Part shown: one piece after another, positions 15,615 through 22,998 of the stretch | How the letters are laid out: each line of letters begins with the position of its first letter | Position numbering within the stretch: the first letter of the stretch is position 1 | NCBI GenBank assembly: GCA_963849955.1 | Contig: CAWKJU010000001.1 | Span: 62,001 to 126,000 of the forward strand | Reading direction: 5' to 3' | Length of the DNA stretch: 64,000 nt | Source of the DNA: CAWFGW01 sp963849955 | GTDB taxonomy: Bacteria > Bacteroidota > Bacteroidia > Cytophagales > JAAEPT01 | Position numbers and translations under genes: made by a program | Notes under the pieces: generated by a model | The model's database searches: none | What the model was told of the DNA's origin: nothing | Seen by the model: only the letters and a program-made list of their open reading frames with translations

Positions 15615-17354
15615 TTACACTTCCCTCTCCTTAAAAACATTTGTCTGTGCAGCATGCTTAAACTTTGTTTTGTCAGATTTAGTCTCAGGGTGGTCGTAAT
15701 CGTCAATGGCTGATTGCACATCTAAATAGAATCTATTTTGACCAAACTCTTTCACAAAATTAGTGCGGTGAAGATAATCGCGGACAGGGCCAATAACACC
15801 TGAAAAACTAACTTCTATTTGCCGTCTCTGTAAATCTATAATAAGGTCTTTGAGTGCTTGCAAAGCTGTATTGTCGATATGTGAAATGCTACCACAGTGT
15901 AGCACAAGAAGTTTAAGCTCGGACTCTTTAGTAGCTATTTCCTGTTTTATAGTATCGAGAAAGTGATTGATATTCGCAAAAAATAGCTGCCCATCTTGAC
16001 GAATAACAAGCACGTCTTTTCTAATTTCTATTTCTTTAAACCGTGTAATGTTGCGGTAGTCGGTAGTATTTGGCAATCGTCCCAAAACTGCAATATGAGG
16101 TAGCGATGTGCGGTAGATTAATAAGCCCAAAGACATTAAAATTCCCGCTCCAATACCTTCTTTTATACCTAAGAATAAAGTCACCAGAAAGGTGGCTGCT
16201 AACATATAAAAATCTTGTTTATTCGTGTTCCAAAGTTGTTGTGGGTACTTGGAGTCAATTAATCCATAAACAGCCACAAGAATAATGGATGCTAAAATGG
16301 CTTTTGGTAAAAAATAAAATAAAGGGGTTAAGAAAAGCAATACTAAACCGACCAGAATAGCGCTAAAAACAGCCGCAACATTTGTTTTTGCTCCAGACTG
16401 ATCGTTAACTGCAGAGCGAGCAAAGCCCCCGGTAGTAGGGTAGCACCCGAAAAATGCGCCCACGATGTTGCCCATTCCGAGTCCAATTAACTCTTGGTTG
16501 TTTGCAATTTCATATTCGCCTTTATGTTTTTCTTGGATGGCTTTTGCTACCGAAATGGATTCCATGAAAGCTATGAGTGCTAAAGTGAAAGCAATAGGAA
16601 TTAAATCGGTGAAGTAAGAAGAAGTGAAATCGGGTAAGGCAAAAACAGGAATTCCTGAAGGGATTTCGCCTACAATATCGATTTTTAGTTGGGAGAGTTT
16701 CACGAATAATATTCCAAAAACTACGGCTACCAATGCTCCAGGAACAAGGCGGTGAATTTTTTTAGCGTACTTTACAATTAGAATTCCTACAAAACCAAGG
16801 CTTATAGCCCACCAGTTGTATTGATTGACTTTTAACACCGCATCCCACAAAATTTCAAAAATTAAACTACTTTTTACCAGAGAAACATCTAGCAAATATT
16901 TTAATTGATTAACTCCAATAATGAGTGCAGCCGCAGAAGTAAATCCGCTAATGACTGGTTTTGAAAGAAAATTGACTAAAAAGCCTAGGCGAAAAATACC
17001 AAAAGACAGCTGAATAATTCCCATTAGGAAAGCCAGTAAAATAGCTAAGGAGATGTAGTTTTCTGTGCCAGCAACGGCAAAAGTTGAAATACCAGCGGCT
17101 ACCAATAAAGAATCCATGGCGACTGGCCCTACTGCCAATTGCCGAGAAGTGCCAAAAAAAGCATAAACTACTTGAGGAACCATAGCAGCATATAAACCAT
17201 AAACGGGAGGTAACCCCGCAATCATAGCATAAGCCATACCTTGAGGAATCAACATTACCCCCACAGTTAATCCAGCAGCTAAATCACCACTGAGGTCTTC
17301 TTTTTTATACTTAGGAAGCCAATCGAGTATCGGTAAGAGTTTTTTGAGATTCAT
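15615..17354 (-). CDS. SulP-family anion transporter with STAS domain
   Basis: The product (579 residues from the ATG at 17354; a GTG lies two codons upstream) starts with the SulP pattern LPKYKKEDLSGDLAAGLTVGVMLIPQGMAYA and has 10-14 membrane segments. FFGCYPTTGGFARSAVNDQSGAKT is the conserved loop after helix 8. A cytoplasmic STAS domain (about 435-555) follows, with LVLHCGSISHIDNTALQAL in place of the Asp-Ser-Ser phosphorylation-like motif. SulP members carry sulfate, bicarbonate or other anions. The setting between sulfur-transfer genes favours sulfate or sulfite efflux/uptake as a sink for persulfide oxidation, but that is inference. The upstream operator sits unusually close to the start codon, implying a very short leader. 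Confidence 0.92.
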   Translation of the reverse strand: MNLKKLLPILDWLPKYKKEDLSGDLAAGLTVGVMLIPQGMAYAMIAGLPPVYGLYAAMVPQVVYAFFGTSRQLAVGPVAMDSLLVAAGISTFAVAGTENYISLAILLAFLMGIIQLSFGIFRLGFLVNFLSKPVISGFTSAAALIIGVNQLKYLLDVSLVKSSLIFEILWDAVLKVNQYNWWAISLGFVGILIVKYAKKIHRLVPGALVAVVFGILFVKLSQLKIDIVGEIPSGIPVFALPDFTSSYFTDLIPIAFTLALIAFMESISVAKAIQEKHKGEYEIANNQELIGLGMGNIVGAFFGCYPTTGGFARSAVNDQSGAKTNVAAVFSAILVGLVLLFLTPLFYFLPKAILASIILVAVYGLIDSKYPQQLWNTNKQDFYMLAATFLVTLFLGIKEGIGAGILMSLGLLIYRTSLPHIAVLGRLPNTTDYRNITRFKEIEIRKDVLVIRQDGQLFFANINHFLDTIKQEIATKESELKLLVLHCGSISHIDNTALQALKDLIIDLQRRQIEVSFSGVIGPVRDYLHRTNFVKEFGQNRFYLDVQSAIDDYDHPETKSDKTKFKHAAQTNVFKEREV

Positions 17355-17392
17355 AATCACTACAAAGTTTATAATTATAGAATAATTAATTG

Positions 17393-17406
17393 GTGATTCG
17401 AATCAC
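17393..17406 (-). promoter_or_regulatory. Crp/Fnr-like operator upstream of the SulP gene
   Basis: GTGATTCGAATCAC is a perfect palindrome (GTGA-N6-TCAC) centred at 17399.5. On the minus strand AAACTTTG at 17370-17363 ends exactly 36.5 nt from the centre and matches five of the six fixed -7 positions. This predicts a start site within a few nt of the SulP ATG. Confidence 0.7.
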
Positions 17407-17419
17407 ATAAAGTAATAAT

Positions 17420-17446
17420 CCCTGAATGAATTTAATTCATTCAGGG
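17420..17446 (-). terminator. Hairpin after the lipoprotein gene
   Basis: CCCTGAATGAA (17420-17430) pairs with TTCATTCAGGG (17436-17446) around a 5-nt loop, 12 nt past the lipoprotein stop. The following minus-strand sequence is only moderately T-rich, so it may be a weak terminator. It separates the lipoprotein transcript from the SulP operator. Confidence 0.55.
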
Positions 17447-17457
17447 AAAGCTATTGT

Positions 17458-18150
17458 TTAATTTAATTTATAGGAGACTAATTCTCTTCTTAGACCAGTA
17501 GTTTTATTTGAATAAAAAATTTTATCAGACAACAACCCTATTTGGGGAGAATAAAGGTATTGGCTATCAGTTATTTTACTTCTTACAAAGCTGCTTTTTG
17601 ACTGATTGTAATAATATGATTCGCCACGAGTTTCAATCACATTTTCAAAACTACCAGCACTCACCGTTACTTTTTTATTGTAAGGATGAACGAAATATAT
17701 GAATCTTGCATATGATTCGATCTCAAAAGAGTCTAGTGGTTCAGGTGAGGAGTTAATTGAATAGTAGGTTTTGAATTTTGGACCAACTAATCTGCCGTTT
17801 TCAACTCTTAAATATTTTTCTGTAGAAGAATTTGGTTGAGGATTACCACATGTAAGGCAGCCATTGACAACAAAATATGCTTGATTTTCTACGACATCTG
17901 TTCTTGTAATGGTTAAAGTGTCTATTTGTTGTAATGTTTCAGAAACAAAATTACCAGATGTATCATATTTAACATCGTATACATTATACACCCATTGATT
18001 CCCTATTTTTAAAGGAATAGGAGATTGTATTGTTGCTTCAGTCGAATCAACTTTGGGTTGGGTATTGGTGATTTCTTTTGGGTCTTCCTTTTTACATGAT
18101 GCTAGCAACATAGCTGAGATAGCTAAAGCCATAAGAACATTCTTCTTCAT
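17458..18150 (-). CDS. Hypothetical lipoprotein
   Basis: The 230-residue product has a lipoprotein signal peptide (MKKNVLMALAISAMLLASC, lipobox ending at Cys19) followed by a charged linker and a soluble domain rich in Tyr, Ser and Thr. A region reading LKIGNQWVYNVYDVKYDTSGNF resembles the start of beta-rich secreted domains common in Bacteroidota, and NGCLTCGN gives a possible disulfide pair. I recognise no family. It sits between the SulP gene and the divergent rhodanese lipoprotein gene. A Crp/Fnr-like site is nearby, but that site is oriented to the rhodanese promoter and I see no reason to place this gene in the regulon. Confidence 0.75.
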   Translation of the reverse strand: MKKNVLMALAISAMLLASCKKEDPKEITNTQPKVDSTEATIQSPIPLKIGNQWVYNVYDVKYDTSGNFVSETLQQIDTLTITRTDVVENQAYFVVNGCLTCGNPQPNSSTEKYLRVENGRLVGPKFKTYYSINSSPEPLDSFEIESYARFIYFVHPYNKKVTVSAGSFENVIETRGESYYYNQSKSSFVRSKITDSQYLYSPQIGLLSDKIFYSNKTTGLRRELVSYKLN

Positions 18151-18254
18151 ATTACATTTGGTTTAGGTTAAGAAAAAAGTAGAAGTCTGCTCAGATAGTT
18201 TTTCTTTTGGTTTGGTGGTTGAACGTTATTTGTTTTAACATAGTATTGCTTACA

Positions 18255-18268
18255 GTGATTTTCATCAC
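18255..18268 (+). promoter_or_regulatory. Crp/Fnr-like operator upstream of the rhodanese lipoprotein
   Basis: GTGATTTTCATCAC fits GTGA-N6-TCAC, centre 18261.5. The perfect -7 element TAAGTTTG ends 36.5 nt downstream. With a start site 4-7 nt after that element, the site is centred near -41, the class II activator position of Crp/Fnr proteins. Confidence 0.75.
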
Positions 18269-18290
18269 AGAGGGTTCGAAATAGAATTAG

Positions 18291-18298
18291 TAAGTTTG
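18291..18298 (+). promoter_or_regulatory. -7 promoter element of the rhodanese lipoprotein operon
   Basis: TAAGTTTG matches TAnnTTTG fully and lies 17 nt before the ATG at 18315. No clear -33 TTTG is present at the usual distance; the Crp/Fnr-like palindrome occupies that place, as expected for an activator-dependent promoter. Confidence 0.65.
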
Positions 18299-18314
18299 AA
18301 TAAAAGAAAGTAAA

Positions 18315-18695
18315 ATGAAAAAAACAGCATTCGTATTCCCTCTTCTTTTTGTGGTTTTATCGGCTTGTTCACAAAAAACACCTATTACTAAAGATGTCTC
18401 TCCGAAGGAATTGAAAGAACATATAACAAAGTCAAAGGCTATAATTGTCGATGTTCGTACTCCAGAAGAAGTAGCGCAAGGTAAAATACCTCATTCGATG
18501 AATATCAATTACTTTGGCAACTTTAAATTGGAAGTCGAGAAGTTGGATAAAACAAAACCTGTGTATGTCTATTGCGCCTCTGGTGGAAGAAGTACTAAAG
18601 CAATGCAAGACCTTAGTAAAATGGGGTTTATCGAGGTTTACAATTTGTTAGGAGGTTTTGGTGCATGGCGAGCAGCTAAATTTCCTGTAGAATAA
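18315..18695 (+). CDS. Rhodanese-domain lipoprotein
   Basis: This 126-residue protein has a lipoprotein signal peptide with lipobox LSAC (Cys18) and one rhodanese domain. The domain contains AIIVDVRTPEEVAQGKIPHSMNIN and the active-site loop CASGGRS with Cys87. Lipid attachment places it in the periplasm or outer membrane, where it could accept or pass on sulfane sulfur outside the cytoplasm. It is followed after 9 nt by the YgaP-like peptide and then the fatty-acid-hydroxylase-type gene, all on the plus strand. A perfect -7 element and a Crp/Fnr-like palindrome precede it. Confidence 0.92.
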   Translation: MKKTAFVFPLLFVVLSACSQKTPITKDVSPKELKEHITKSKAIIVDVRTPEEVAQGKIPHSMNINYFGNFKLEVEKLDKTKPVYVYCASGGRSTKAMQDLSKMGFIEVYNLLGGFGAWRAAKFPVE

Positions 18696-18704
18696 AAAAA
18701 TAAT

Positions 18705-18896
18705 ATGAAAAATTGGTCTTTTATACGTGTGCTTAGATTAGTGATGGCTGGTGTGATTACCTTTCAAGCGGTTGAGTCAAAAACATGGTGGATGTTTGCC
18801 ATTGCAGGTTTATTATTGTATCAAGTAATCACTAATTCTGCGTGCGGTACTTGTGCTACTGGAAGTTGTGAAATACCAGAAAAAACGGAGAAATGA
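18705..18896 (+). CDS. YgaP/DUF2892-like transmembrane peptide with Cys-rich tail
   Basis: The 63-residue product has two short hydrophobic segments (about 8-22 and 28-44) and a C-terminal cysteine cluster, C47, C50 and C55 (CGTCATGSC). The layout RVLRLVMAGVITFQAV...WWMFAIAGLLLYQ resembles the membrane domain that in YgaP is fused to a rhodanese. Here the rhodanese is the separate upstream lipoprotein gene, so the two may act together in moving sulfur or shielding it at the membrane. Its end overlaps the next gene by 4 nt (ATGA), indicating translational coupling. Confidence 0.8.
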   Translation: MKNWSFIRVLRLVMAGVITFQAVESKTWWMFAIAGLLLYQVITNSACGTCATGSCEIPEKTEK

Positions 18897-19804
18897 AATA
18901 TATAGAAATAGGTATCGGGTCGTTTAAAGGCTATGCTTCATACTTGTGGAGTTCCATTGTAAGTCCCAGTTGGGATAACTATTTCTATTATTTAATTATC
19001 TTATCCTTGCTTGTTTGGGTAGTAGAAATCATAGCTCCTTGGCGTAAAAATCAGCCGATATTTCGTAAAGATTTTTGGTTAGATGCCTTTTTCATGTTTT
19101 TTAATTTCTTTCTTTTTAGTCTAGTTGCTTACAATGCGCTTTCGAATGTTGGCGTAGAGATCTTCAATGATTTATTAAGACTAGTTGGAATTGAAAACGT
19201 GGTGGCAATCCATGTTGAATCCTTGCCAGTTTGGGGTCAGTTTTTACTCTTGTTTTTATTAGCTGATTTGATTCAATGGGGAGTTCATGTGATGCTTCAC
19301 CGGGTTGATTGGATGTGGCAGTTTCATAAAGTGCATCATTCTGTCACAGAAATGGGGTTTGCAGCGCACTTGCGCTTTCATTGGATGGAAACGATATTCT
19401 ATAAAACTGCTTTATATTTACCACTGACAATGATAGGATTCGGTATTAAGGACCTGTTTCTACTTCACGCGTTTACCATTTTGATTGGACATATTAATCA
19501 TTCAAATATCAAAATCAGTTGGGGGCCTCTGAAGTATGTGTTGAATAATCCTGTAATGCATATTTGGCACCACGCAAAAGACTTACCCAAGAATATAAAG
19601 TATGGGATGAATTATGGTATTTCCTTGAGCATTTGGGACTACATTTTCGGTACGGCTCATATTCCATACGATGGGCGTGATATCGAATTAGGCTTTGATG
19701 AGGTAGAAGAATATCCAGATAGTTTTGTAGAGCAGATGAAGGCACCTTTTTTAAAAGGGAGCATTCGATTCAAGATTCAAGATGCAAGAACCAATAAAAA
19801 TTGA
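18893..19804 (+). CDS. Sterol desaturase / fatty acid hydroxylase family protein
   Basis: The 303-residue membrane protein has at least four hydrophobic segments and the di-iron histidine motifs of the fatty acid hydroxylase superfamily: HVMLHR (H132, H136), HKVHH (H145-H149), a HINH segment, and HIWHH. Such enzymes hydroxylate or desaturate lipids using O2 and two iron ions. The substrate is unknown; in Bacteroidota it could be an ornithine/glycine lipid acyl chain, a carotenoid or a hopanoid-like lipid. The gene starts within the last codons of the YgaP-like gene. Its C-terminal residues (RFKIQDARTNKN) are encoded by a CAAGATTCAAGA-type repeat, suggesting the original 3' end was replaced by repeat DNA. 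Confidence 0.88.
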   Translation: MKYIEIGIGSFKGYASYLWSSIVSPSWDNYFYYLIILSLLVWVVEIIAPWRKNQPIFRKDFWLDAFFMFFNFFLFSLVAYNALSNVGVEIFNDLLRLVGIENVVAIHVESLPVWGQFLLLFLLADLIQWGVHVMLHRVDWMWQFHKVHHSVTEMGFAAHLRFHWMETIFYKTALYLPLTMIGFGIKDLFLLHAFTILIGHINHSNIKISWGPLKYVLNNPVMHIWHHAKDLPKNIKYGMNYGISLSIWDYIFGTAHIPYDGRDIELGFDEVEEYPDSFVEQMKAPFLKGSIRFKIQDARTNKN

Positions 19805-19856
19805 AATTAAGCTTTTTTCCATTGTTGTTATACCCCCCTCTTTTTTAACCTTTGCC

Positions 19857-19879
19857 ATGGTTTGTGTCTCACAAACCAT
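19857..19879. repeat. GGTTTGTG...CACAAACC hairpin repeat, copy 1
   Basis: ATGGTTTGTG (19857-19866) and CACAAACCAT (19870-19879) form a perfect 10-bp stem around TCT, between the hydroxylase-type gene and the haemoglobin gene. Related hairpins occur at 24361-24384 and 30214-30231. No T-run follows, so it is a repeat rather than a clear terminator. Confidence 0.6.
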
Positions 19880-19898
19880 CATCTAGTTAAAAAAACTT

Positions 19899-19912
19899 AT
19901 GATTTTAATCAT
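19899..19912 (+). promoter_or_regulatory. Crp/Fnr-like operator upstream of the truncated haemoglobin
   Basis: TTATGATTTTAATCATAA (19897-19914) is a perfect 18-nt palindrome with TGA-N6-TCA core, centre 19905.5. The half-sites start with A/T instead of G/C, like an Fnr-type variant. TAATTTTA at 19935-19942 ends 36.5 nt from the centre and matches five of the six fixed -7 positions; a start there would make the mRNA almost leaderless. Confidence 0.65.
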
Positions 19913-19947
19913 AACCAATCGGTTCTAAGTTTTGTAATTTTAAGGCA

Positions 19948-20319
19948 ATGAAAAAACAAATTCAATCCCAAGAAGAAATCCAATTAATGGTAAATACTTT
20001 TTACGCCAATGTGCGGAAAGATGAACTACTAGGGCCTATTTTCGAAAAACATATAGAAGACCGATGGCCTGAGCATTTAGAAAAAATGTATAAATTTTGG
20101 GGCAGTATTTTATTGGGGCAGAATTCGTATTCAGGTCATCCCTTTGCCCCACATGTGAAGTTACCTATTCAGAAAGAACATTTTCAAACTTGGATAGGAA
20201 TATTTACTGCCACTGTAGATGATTTGTTTGAAGGTGAAGTAGCTGCCGAAGCGAAAAACAGAGCTAAGATTATGGCGACTTTGTTTGAGAGTAAAAAGGC
20301 GTATTTGGATAAAATGTAA
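19948..20319 (+). CDS. Group III truncated haemoglobin
   Basis: This 123-residue globin has the group III pattern: VNTFYANVRKDELLGPIF near the N-terminus, HLEKMYKFWGSILLG, the SGHPFAPH segment that holds the distal side, and the proximal His78 in KEHFQTW. Group III truncated globins bind O2, NO or sulfide-related ligands and are often placed with detoxification genes. Its position inside the sulfur/rhodanese block, with its own TGA-N6-TCA palindrome just upstream, suggests it belongs to the same response, possibly scavenging sulfide or NO; this is inference. It is convergent with the Crp/Fnr regulator gene. Confidence 0.9.
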   Translation: MKKQIQSQEEIQLMVNTFYANVRKDELLGPIFEKHIEDRWPEHLEKMYKFWGSILLGQNSYSGHPFAPHVKLPIQKEHFQTWIGIFTATVDDLFEGEVAAEAKNRAKIMATLFESKKAYLDKM

Positions 20320-20400
20320 AAGGAAGAAAATAGAAAGAATAAGGACCTTTTAGAAACATGAAACACCATCCTAATAGTCTAATCTCTCTTATCTAACATC

Positions 20401-21039
20401 TCAATACTCGCTACTCAACAAAGTAATCTGATTCCTACCCAACTTCACCATTCCCATATTTTCTAATTTTTTTAATAAGCGAGAAACAGCTTCGCGAGAT
20501 GAATTTAAGGATAAAGCAATCTCCTGATGAGTAATACTAAACTCGTCTTTTTTCAGCACGCGAGCTCGGTCTTTTAGGTATTTAATCAACCGTTTGTCCA
20601 TACTGTGAAAAGCAATGGAGTCCAAGGTTTCGAATAATTCATCCATCCGTTTTGAAAAAGTTAACAAAACGAAATCACGCCAGTCTTTGTATTTACCCAT
20701 CCATAAGTCCATGTACTGTACAGGGATCATCAGTAGGGTAGTATTCTCTTCTGCAACGGCCCTAATGCTGCTTTTTTCTTGGTGCATACAACACGTAAAA
20801 GATACAGCACACGTGTTGCCGCCTTCTAAGTAATACAATAAAATCTCATTACCTTCCTCATCTTCCCGCATAATTTTGACTGAACCATTCACTACGAGAG
20901 GCATATATTTAATGTATTGTCCAATATCCATCAGCTGAGTACCCGCTTCTACTGTTTTTTGTGAACCTACTTTTTCGATTTCTTCCAATAGGTTTTTGTC
21001 GTTTAGTAAAGGAAAATGTTCTTTGATGAATGTTGACAT
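20401..21039 (-). CDS. Crp/Fnr-family transcriptional regulator
   Basis: The 212-residue protein has an N-terminal cyclic-nucleotide-binding-like beta-roll (about 15-115), a long dimer helix (about 118-145) and a winged helix-turn-helix. The recognition helix reads SSREAVSRLLKKLE with R182, E183 and R187 placed like the DNA-reading Arg-Glu-Arg of E. coli CRP, which contact GTGA half-sites. The effector domain carries C77, C83 and C84 (CAVSFTCCM), candidates for redox, metal or persulfide sensing, and lacks an obvious cAMP-binding motif. The gene is transcribed alone, between the haemoglobin and the fumarase, in the middle of five transcription units that carry GTGA-N6-TCAC-like palindromes. 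I infer it controls them. Confidence 0.93.
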   Translation of the reverse strand: MSTFIKEHFPLLNDKNLLEEIEKVGSQKTVEAGTQLMDIGQYIKYMPLVVNGSVKIMREDEEGNEILLYYLEGGNTCAVSFTCCMHQEKSSIRAVAEENTTLLMIPVQYMDLWMGKYKDWRDFVLLTFSKRMDELFETLDSIAFHSMDKRLIKYLKDRARVLKKDEFSITHQEIALSLNSSREAVSRLLKKLENMGMVKLGRNQITLLSSEY

Positions 21040-21068
21040 ATAGAGATATAAAAGGTTGTCCTAAAAAT

Positions 21069-21109
21069 CGTCATTCCGCACCTGCCAGCAAGCCAGGTGC
21101 GGAATGACG
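21069..21109. repeat. CGTCATTCCGCA palindromic repeat
   Basis: CGTCATTCCGCACCTG and CAGGTGCGGAATGACG form a perfect stem around a 9-nt loop between the fumarase and crp genes. The same CGTCATTCC...GGAATGACG ends recur at 32180-32254 in the trp operon. It is a typical intergenic, non-coding palindromic element. Confidence 0.75.
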
Positions 21110-21115
21110 GTTCGA

Positions 21116-21147
21116 ATTATTAATTATTCACTTTTCATTATTAATTA
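21116..21147. repeat. AT-rich AATAATGA-AATTAATAATT repeat, copy 1
   Basis: The minus strand reads AATTAATAATGAAAAGTGAA followed by TAATTAATAATT. The same pattern (AGTTAATAATGAA-AATTAATAATT) occurs at 28000-28028 and 29201-29229. It is always placed next to a CGTCATT-type palindrome. Confidence 0.5.
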
Positions 21148-21150
21148 AAA

Positions 21151-22755
21151 TCACATGTCTTTAAAGAAATCATTTCCCTTGTCATCACAGATGATGAATG
21201 CGGGGAAGTTGACTACTTCAATTTTTCGAACGGCCTCCATTCCCAATTCAGGGAAGTCAACCACTTCAACCGATTTAATATTTTCTTTGGCCAAAATAGC
21301 TGCGGGTCCTCCAATAGATCCCAAATAGAAACCACCGTACTGTTCACAGGCTTCACGCACTTGTGGGGATCGATTTCCTTTTGCTAACATCACCATTGAC
21401 CCACCATGTCCTTGGAACAAACCAACATAGGAATCCATTCGTCCAGCTGTTGTTGGCCCAAAACTACCAGAAGGCATTCCCTCGGGAGTTTTTGCTGGTC
21501 CAGCGTAATAGATAGGGTGGTTTTTGAAGTACTCAGGCATTGGTTTTCCGGCATCCAATAGCTCTTTAATTTTTGCATGAGCGATATCTCTTGCCACGAT
21601 CAACGTACCGTTTAATATCAATCGAGTTTTTATAGGGTGTTGTGAAAGCAGCTTAAGAATATCTTCCATCGGTTGGTTCAAGTCAACTACGACAGGTTTT
21701 TCTAAATGTGGAGCTGTATCCGGTAATAATCGGCCTGGATTTTCTTCTAACTGTTCAATGAAAATACCTTCTTTAGTAATTTTGCCTTTGATGTTTCTAT
21801 CGGCTGAACAGCTAACGCCAATGCCAACTGGACAAGAGGCCGCATGGCGAGGTAGACGAATGACTTTTACATCATGAGTAAAGTATTTGCCGCCAAATTG
21901 AGCGCCTATTTGACTTTCTTGACAAATCAACTGCACTTTTTCTTCCCATTCAGAATCACGGAAAGCTTGTCCACCCAAGTTACCTTCCGTTGGTAATTCA
22001 TCATAATAACCCGCAGAAGCCATTTTGACAGCTTTTAAATTTGCCTCAGCCGAAGTGCCGCCAATTACTAATGCCAAGTGATAAGGAGGGCACGCTGCCG
22101 TGCCTATTTCTTTTAATTTTTGCTGAACAAATTTTTTCAAACTTTCTTCATTCAGTAATGCTTTTGTTTGTTGATATAAGTAGGTTTTATTTGCTGAGCC
22201 GCCTCCTTTTGCTAAAAATAAGAATTTATACTCATCGCCCTTTTCAGCATATAAGTCTATTTGAGCAGGGAGGTTAGAGCCTGAATTTTTTTCGTCAAAC
22301 ATGCTGATAGGCACCACCTGAGAGTAACGTAGATTCCTGTTTTGGTAGGTGTTGTAGATCCCCTTCGATAACCATTCCGCATCATCAACACCTGTCCATA
22401 CATTTTCACCTTTTTTCCCCATAACAATGGCTGTTCCTGTATCTTGACAAGAAGGTAGTTGTCCTTCTGCTGCAACTTGTGCATTTTGGAGCAAGGTATA
22501 AGCGACAAATCGATCATTGTCTGTAGCCTCAGGGTCTTCTAATATTTTAGCTACTTTTTCAAGGTGAGCCGTACGAAGGAAAAAAGATACATCAGCTAAA
22601 GCCCGTTCTGCCAATAGTTCCAACGCTTTTGGGTCAACCTTTAAGATGGTTCTGCCATCCACTTCTATAGTAGAAATGTAGTCGGTAGAAATTAATTTAT
22701 AGGTAGTTGGATCCTTTTTTAAAGGAAACGGTTTTTGATAGATGAATGCTGACAT
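21151..22755 (-). CDS. fumA: Class I fumarate hydratase (4Fe-4S)
   Basis: The 534-residue product has the length of the heat-labile class I fumarases, which use a [4Fe-4S] cluster to interconvert fumarate and malate in the TCA cycle. Cluster-ligand regions are LPSCQDTGTA near residue 126, CPVGIGVSCSADRN near residue 310 and a later Cys in REACEQYGGFY. The C-terminal beta domain contains GPAKTPEGMPSGSFGPTTAGRMDSYV. Class I enzymes are oxygen-sensitive, unlike class II FumC. It is monocistronic and lies beside the Crp/Fnr gene. No GTGA-N6-TCAC palindrome was seen in its upstream region, so I do not place it in that regulon. Confidence 0.95.
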   Translation of the reverse strand: MSAFIYQKPFPLKKDPTTYKLISTDYISTIEVDGRTILKVDPKALELLAERALADVSFFLRTAHLEKVAKILEDPEATDNDRFVAYTLLQNAQVAAEGQLPSCQDTGTAIVMGKKGENVWTGVDDAEWLSKGIYNTYQNRNLRYSQVVPISMFDEKNSGSNLPAQIDLYAEKGDEYKFLFLAKGGGSANKTYLYQQTKALLNEESLKKFVQQKLKEIGTAACPPYHLALVIGGTSAEANLKAVKMASAGYYDELPTEGNLGGQAFRDSEWEEKVQLICQESQIGAQFGGKYFTHDVKVIRLPRHAASCPVGIGVSCSADRNIKGKITKEGIFIEQLEENPGRLLPDTAPHLEKPVVVDLNQPMEDILKLLSQHPIKTRLILNGTLIVARDIAHAKIKELLDAGKPMPEYFKNHPIYYAGPAKTPEGMPSGSFGPTTAGRMDSYVGLFQGHGGSMVMLAKGNRSPQVREACEQYGGFYLGSIGGPAAILAKENIKSVEVVDFPELGMEAVRKIEVVNFPAFIICDDKGNDFFKDM

Positions 22756-22829
22756 ACGTGCTATTTATGTTTTAGGAAGTCGTGAAAATAGTCACCTTTC
22801 AGCACAATTTGAAATTATTTTGATAGAGG

Positions 22830-22942
22830 AATTCTTTAAAAGCCGCTAAAAACTGTCATGCTGAAATTTGATTGTTGGATTGAGATGCTGATGCGGTTGA
22901 GATTCTTCGCTTAAGCTCAGAATGACGGCTTTTAAGGAATTC
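22830..22942. repeat. Imperfect palindromic repeat (GTCATGCTGA type)
   Basis: GAATTCTTTAAAAGCCG (22830-22846) is inversely repeated as CGGCTTTTAAGGAATTC (22926-22942). Inside, GTCATGCTGA (22855-22864) faces TCAGAATGAC. GTCATGCTGA...TCAG-ATGAC ends are another common palindromic repeat type in Bacteroidota. It lies in the divergent gap between fumarase and rhodanese genes, upstream of the rhodanese operator. Confidence 0.65.
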
Positions 22943-22962
22943 ATTTTGATTATTTTTCCTCT

Positions 22963-22976
22963 GTGATTTCAATCAC
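22963..22976 (+). promoter_or_regulatory. Crp/Fnr-like operator upstream of the small rhodanese
   Basis: GTGATTTCAATCAC fits GTGA-N6-TCAC, centre 22969.5. The perfect -7 element TATTTTTG (22999-23006) ends 36.5 nt downstream, exactly the spacing found upstream of the rhodanese lipoprotein. Confidence 0.75.
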
Positions 22977-22998
22977 TGATAAGCAGGTTGTTATGAAT

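Noticed and set aside
17393..17446. SulP upstream palindrome and the adjacent hairpin as one long structure
   Set aside because: The two palindromes share no arms; one is an operator-type 14-mer and the other a longer hairpin just after the lipoprotein stop.
18270..18285. GGGTTCGAAAT as a tRNA T-arm
   Set aside because: No matching acceptor, D or anticodon stems surround it; no tRNA-like cloverleaf was found in the window.
22756..22830. Fumarase as a member of the Crp/Fnr regulon
   Set aside because: No GTGA-N6-TCAC palindrome is found on its side of the gap; the nearby operator at 22963 is oriented and spaced for the small rhodanese gene.
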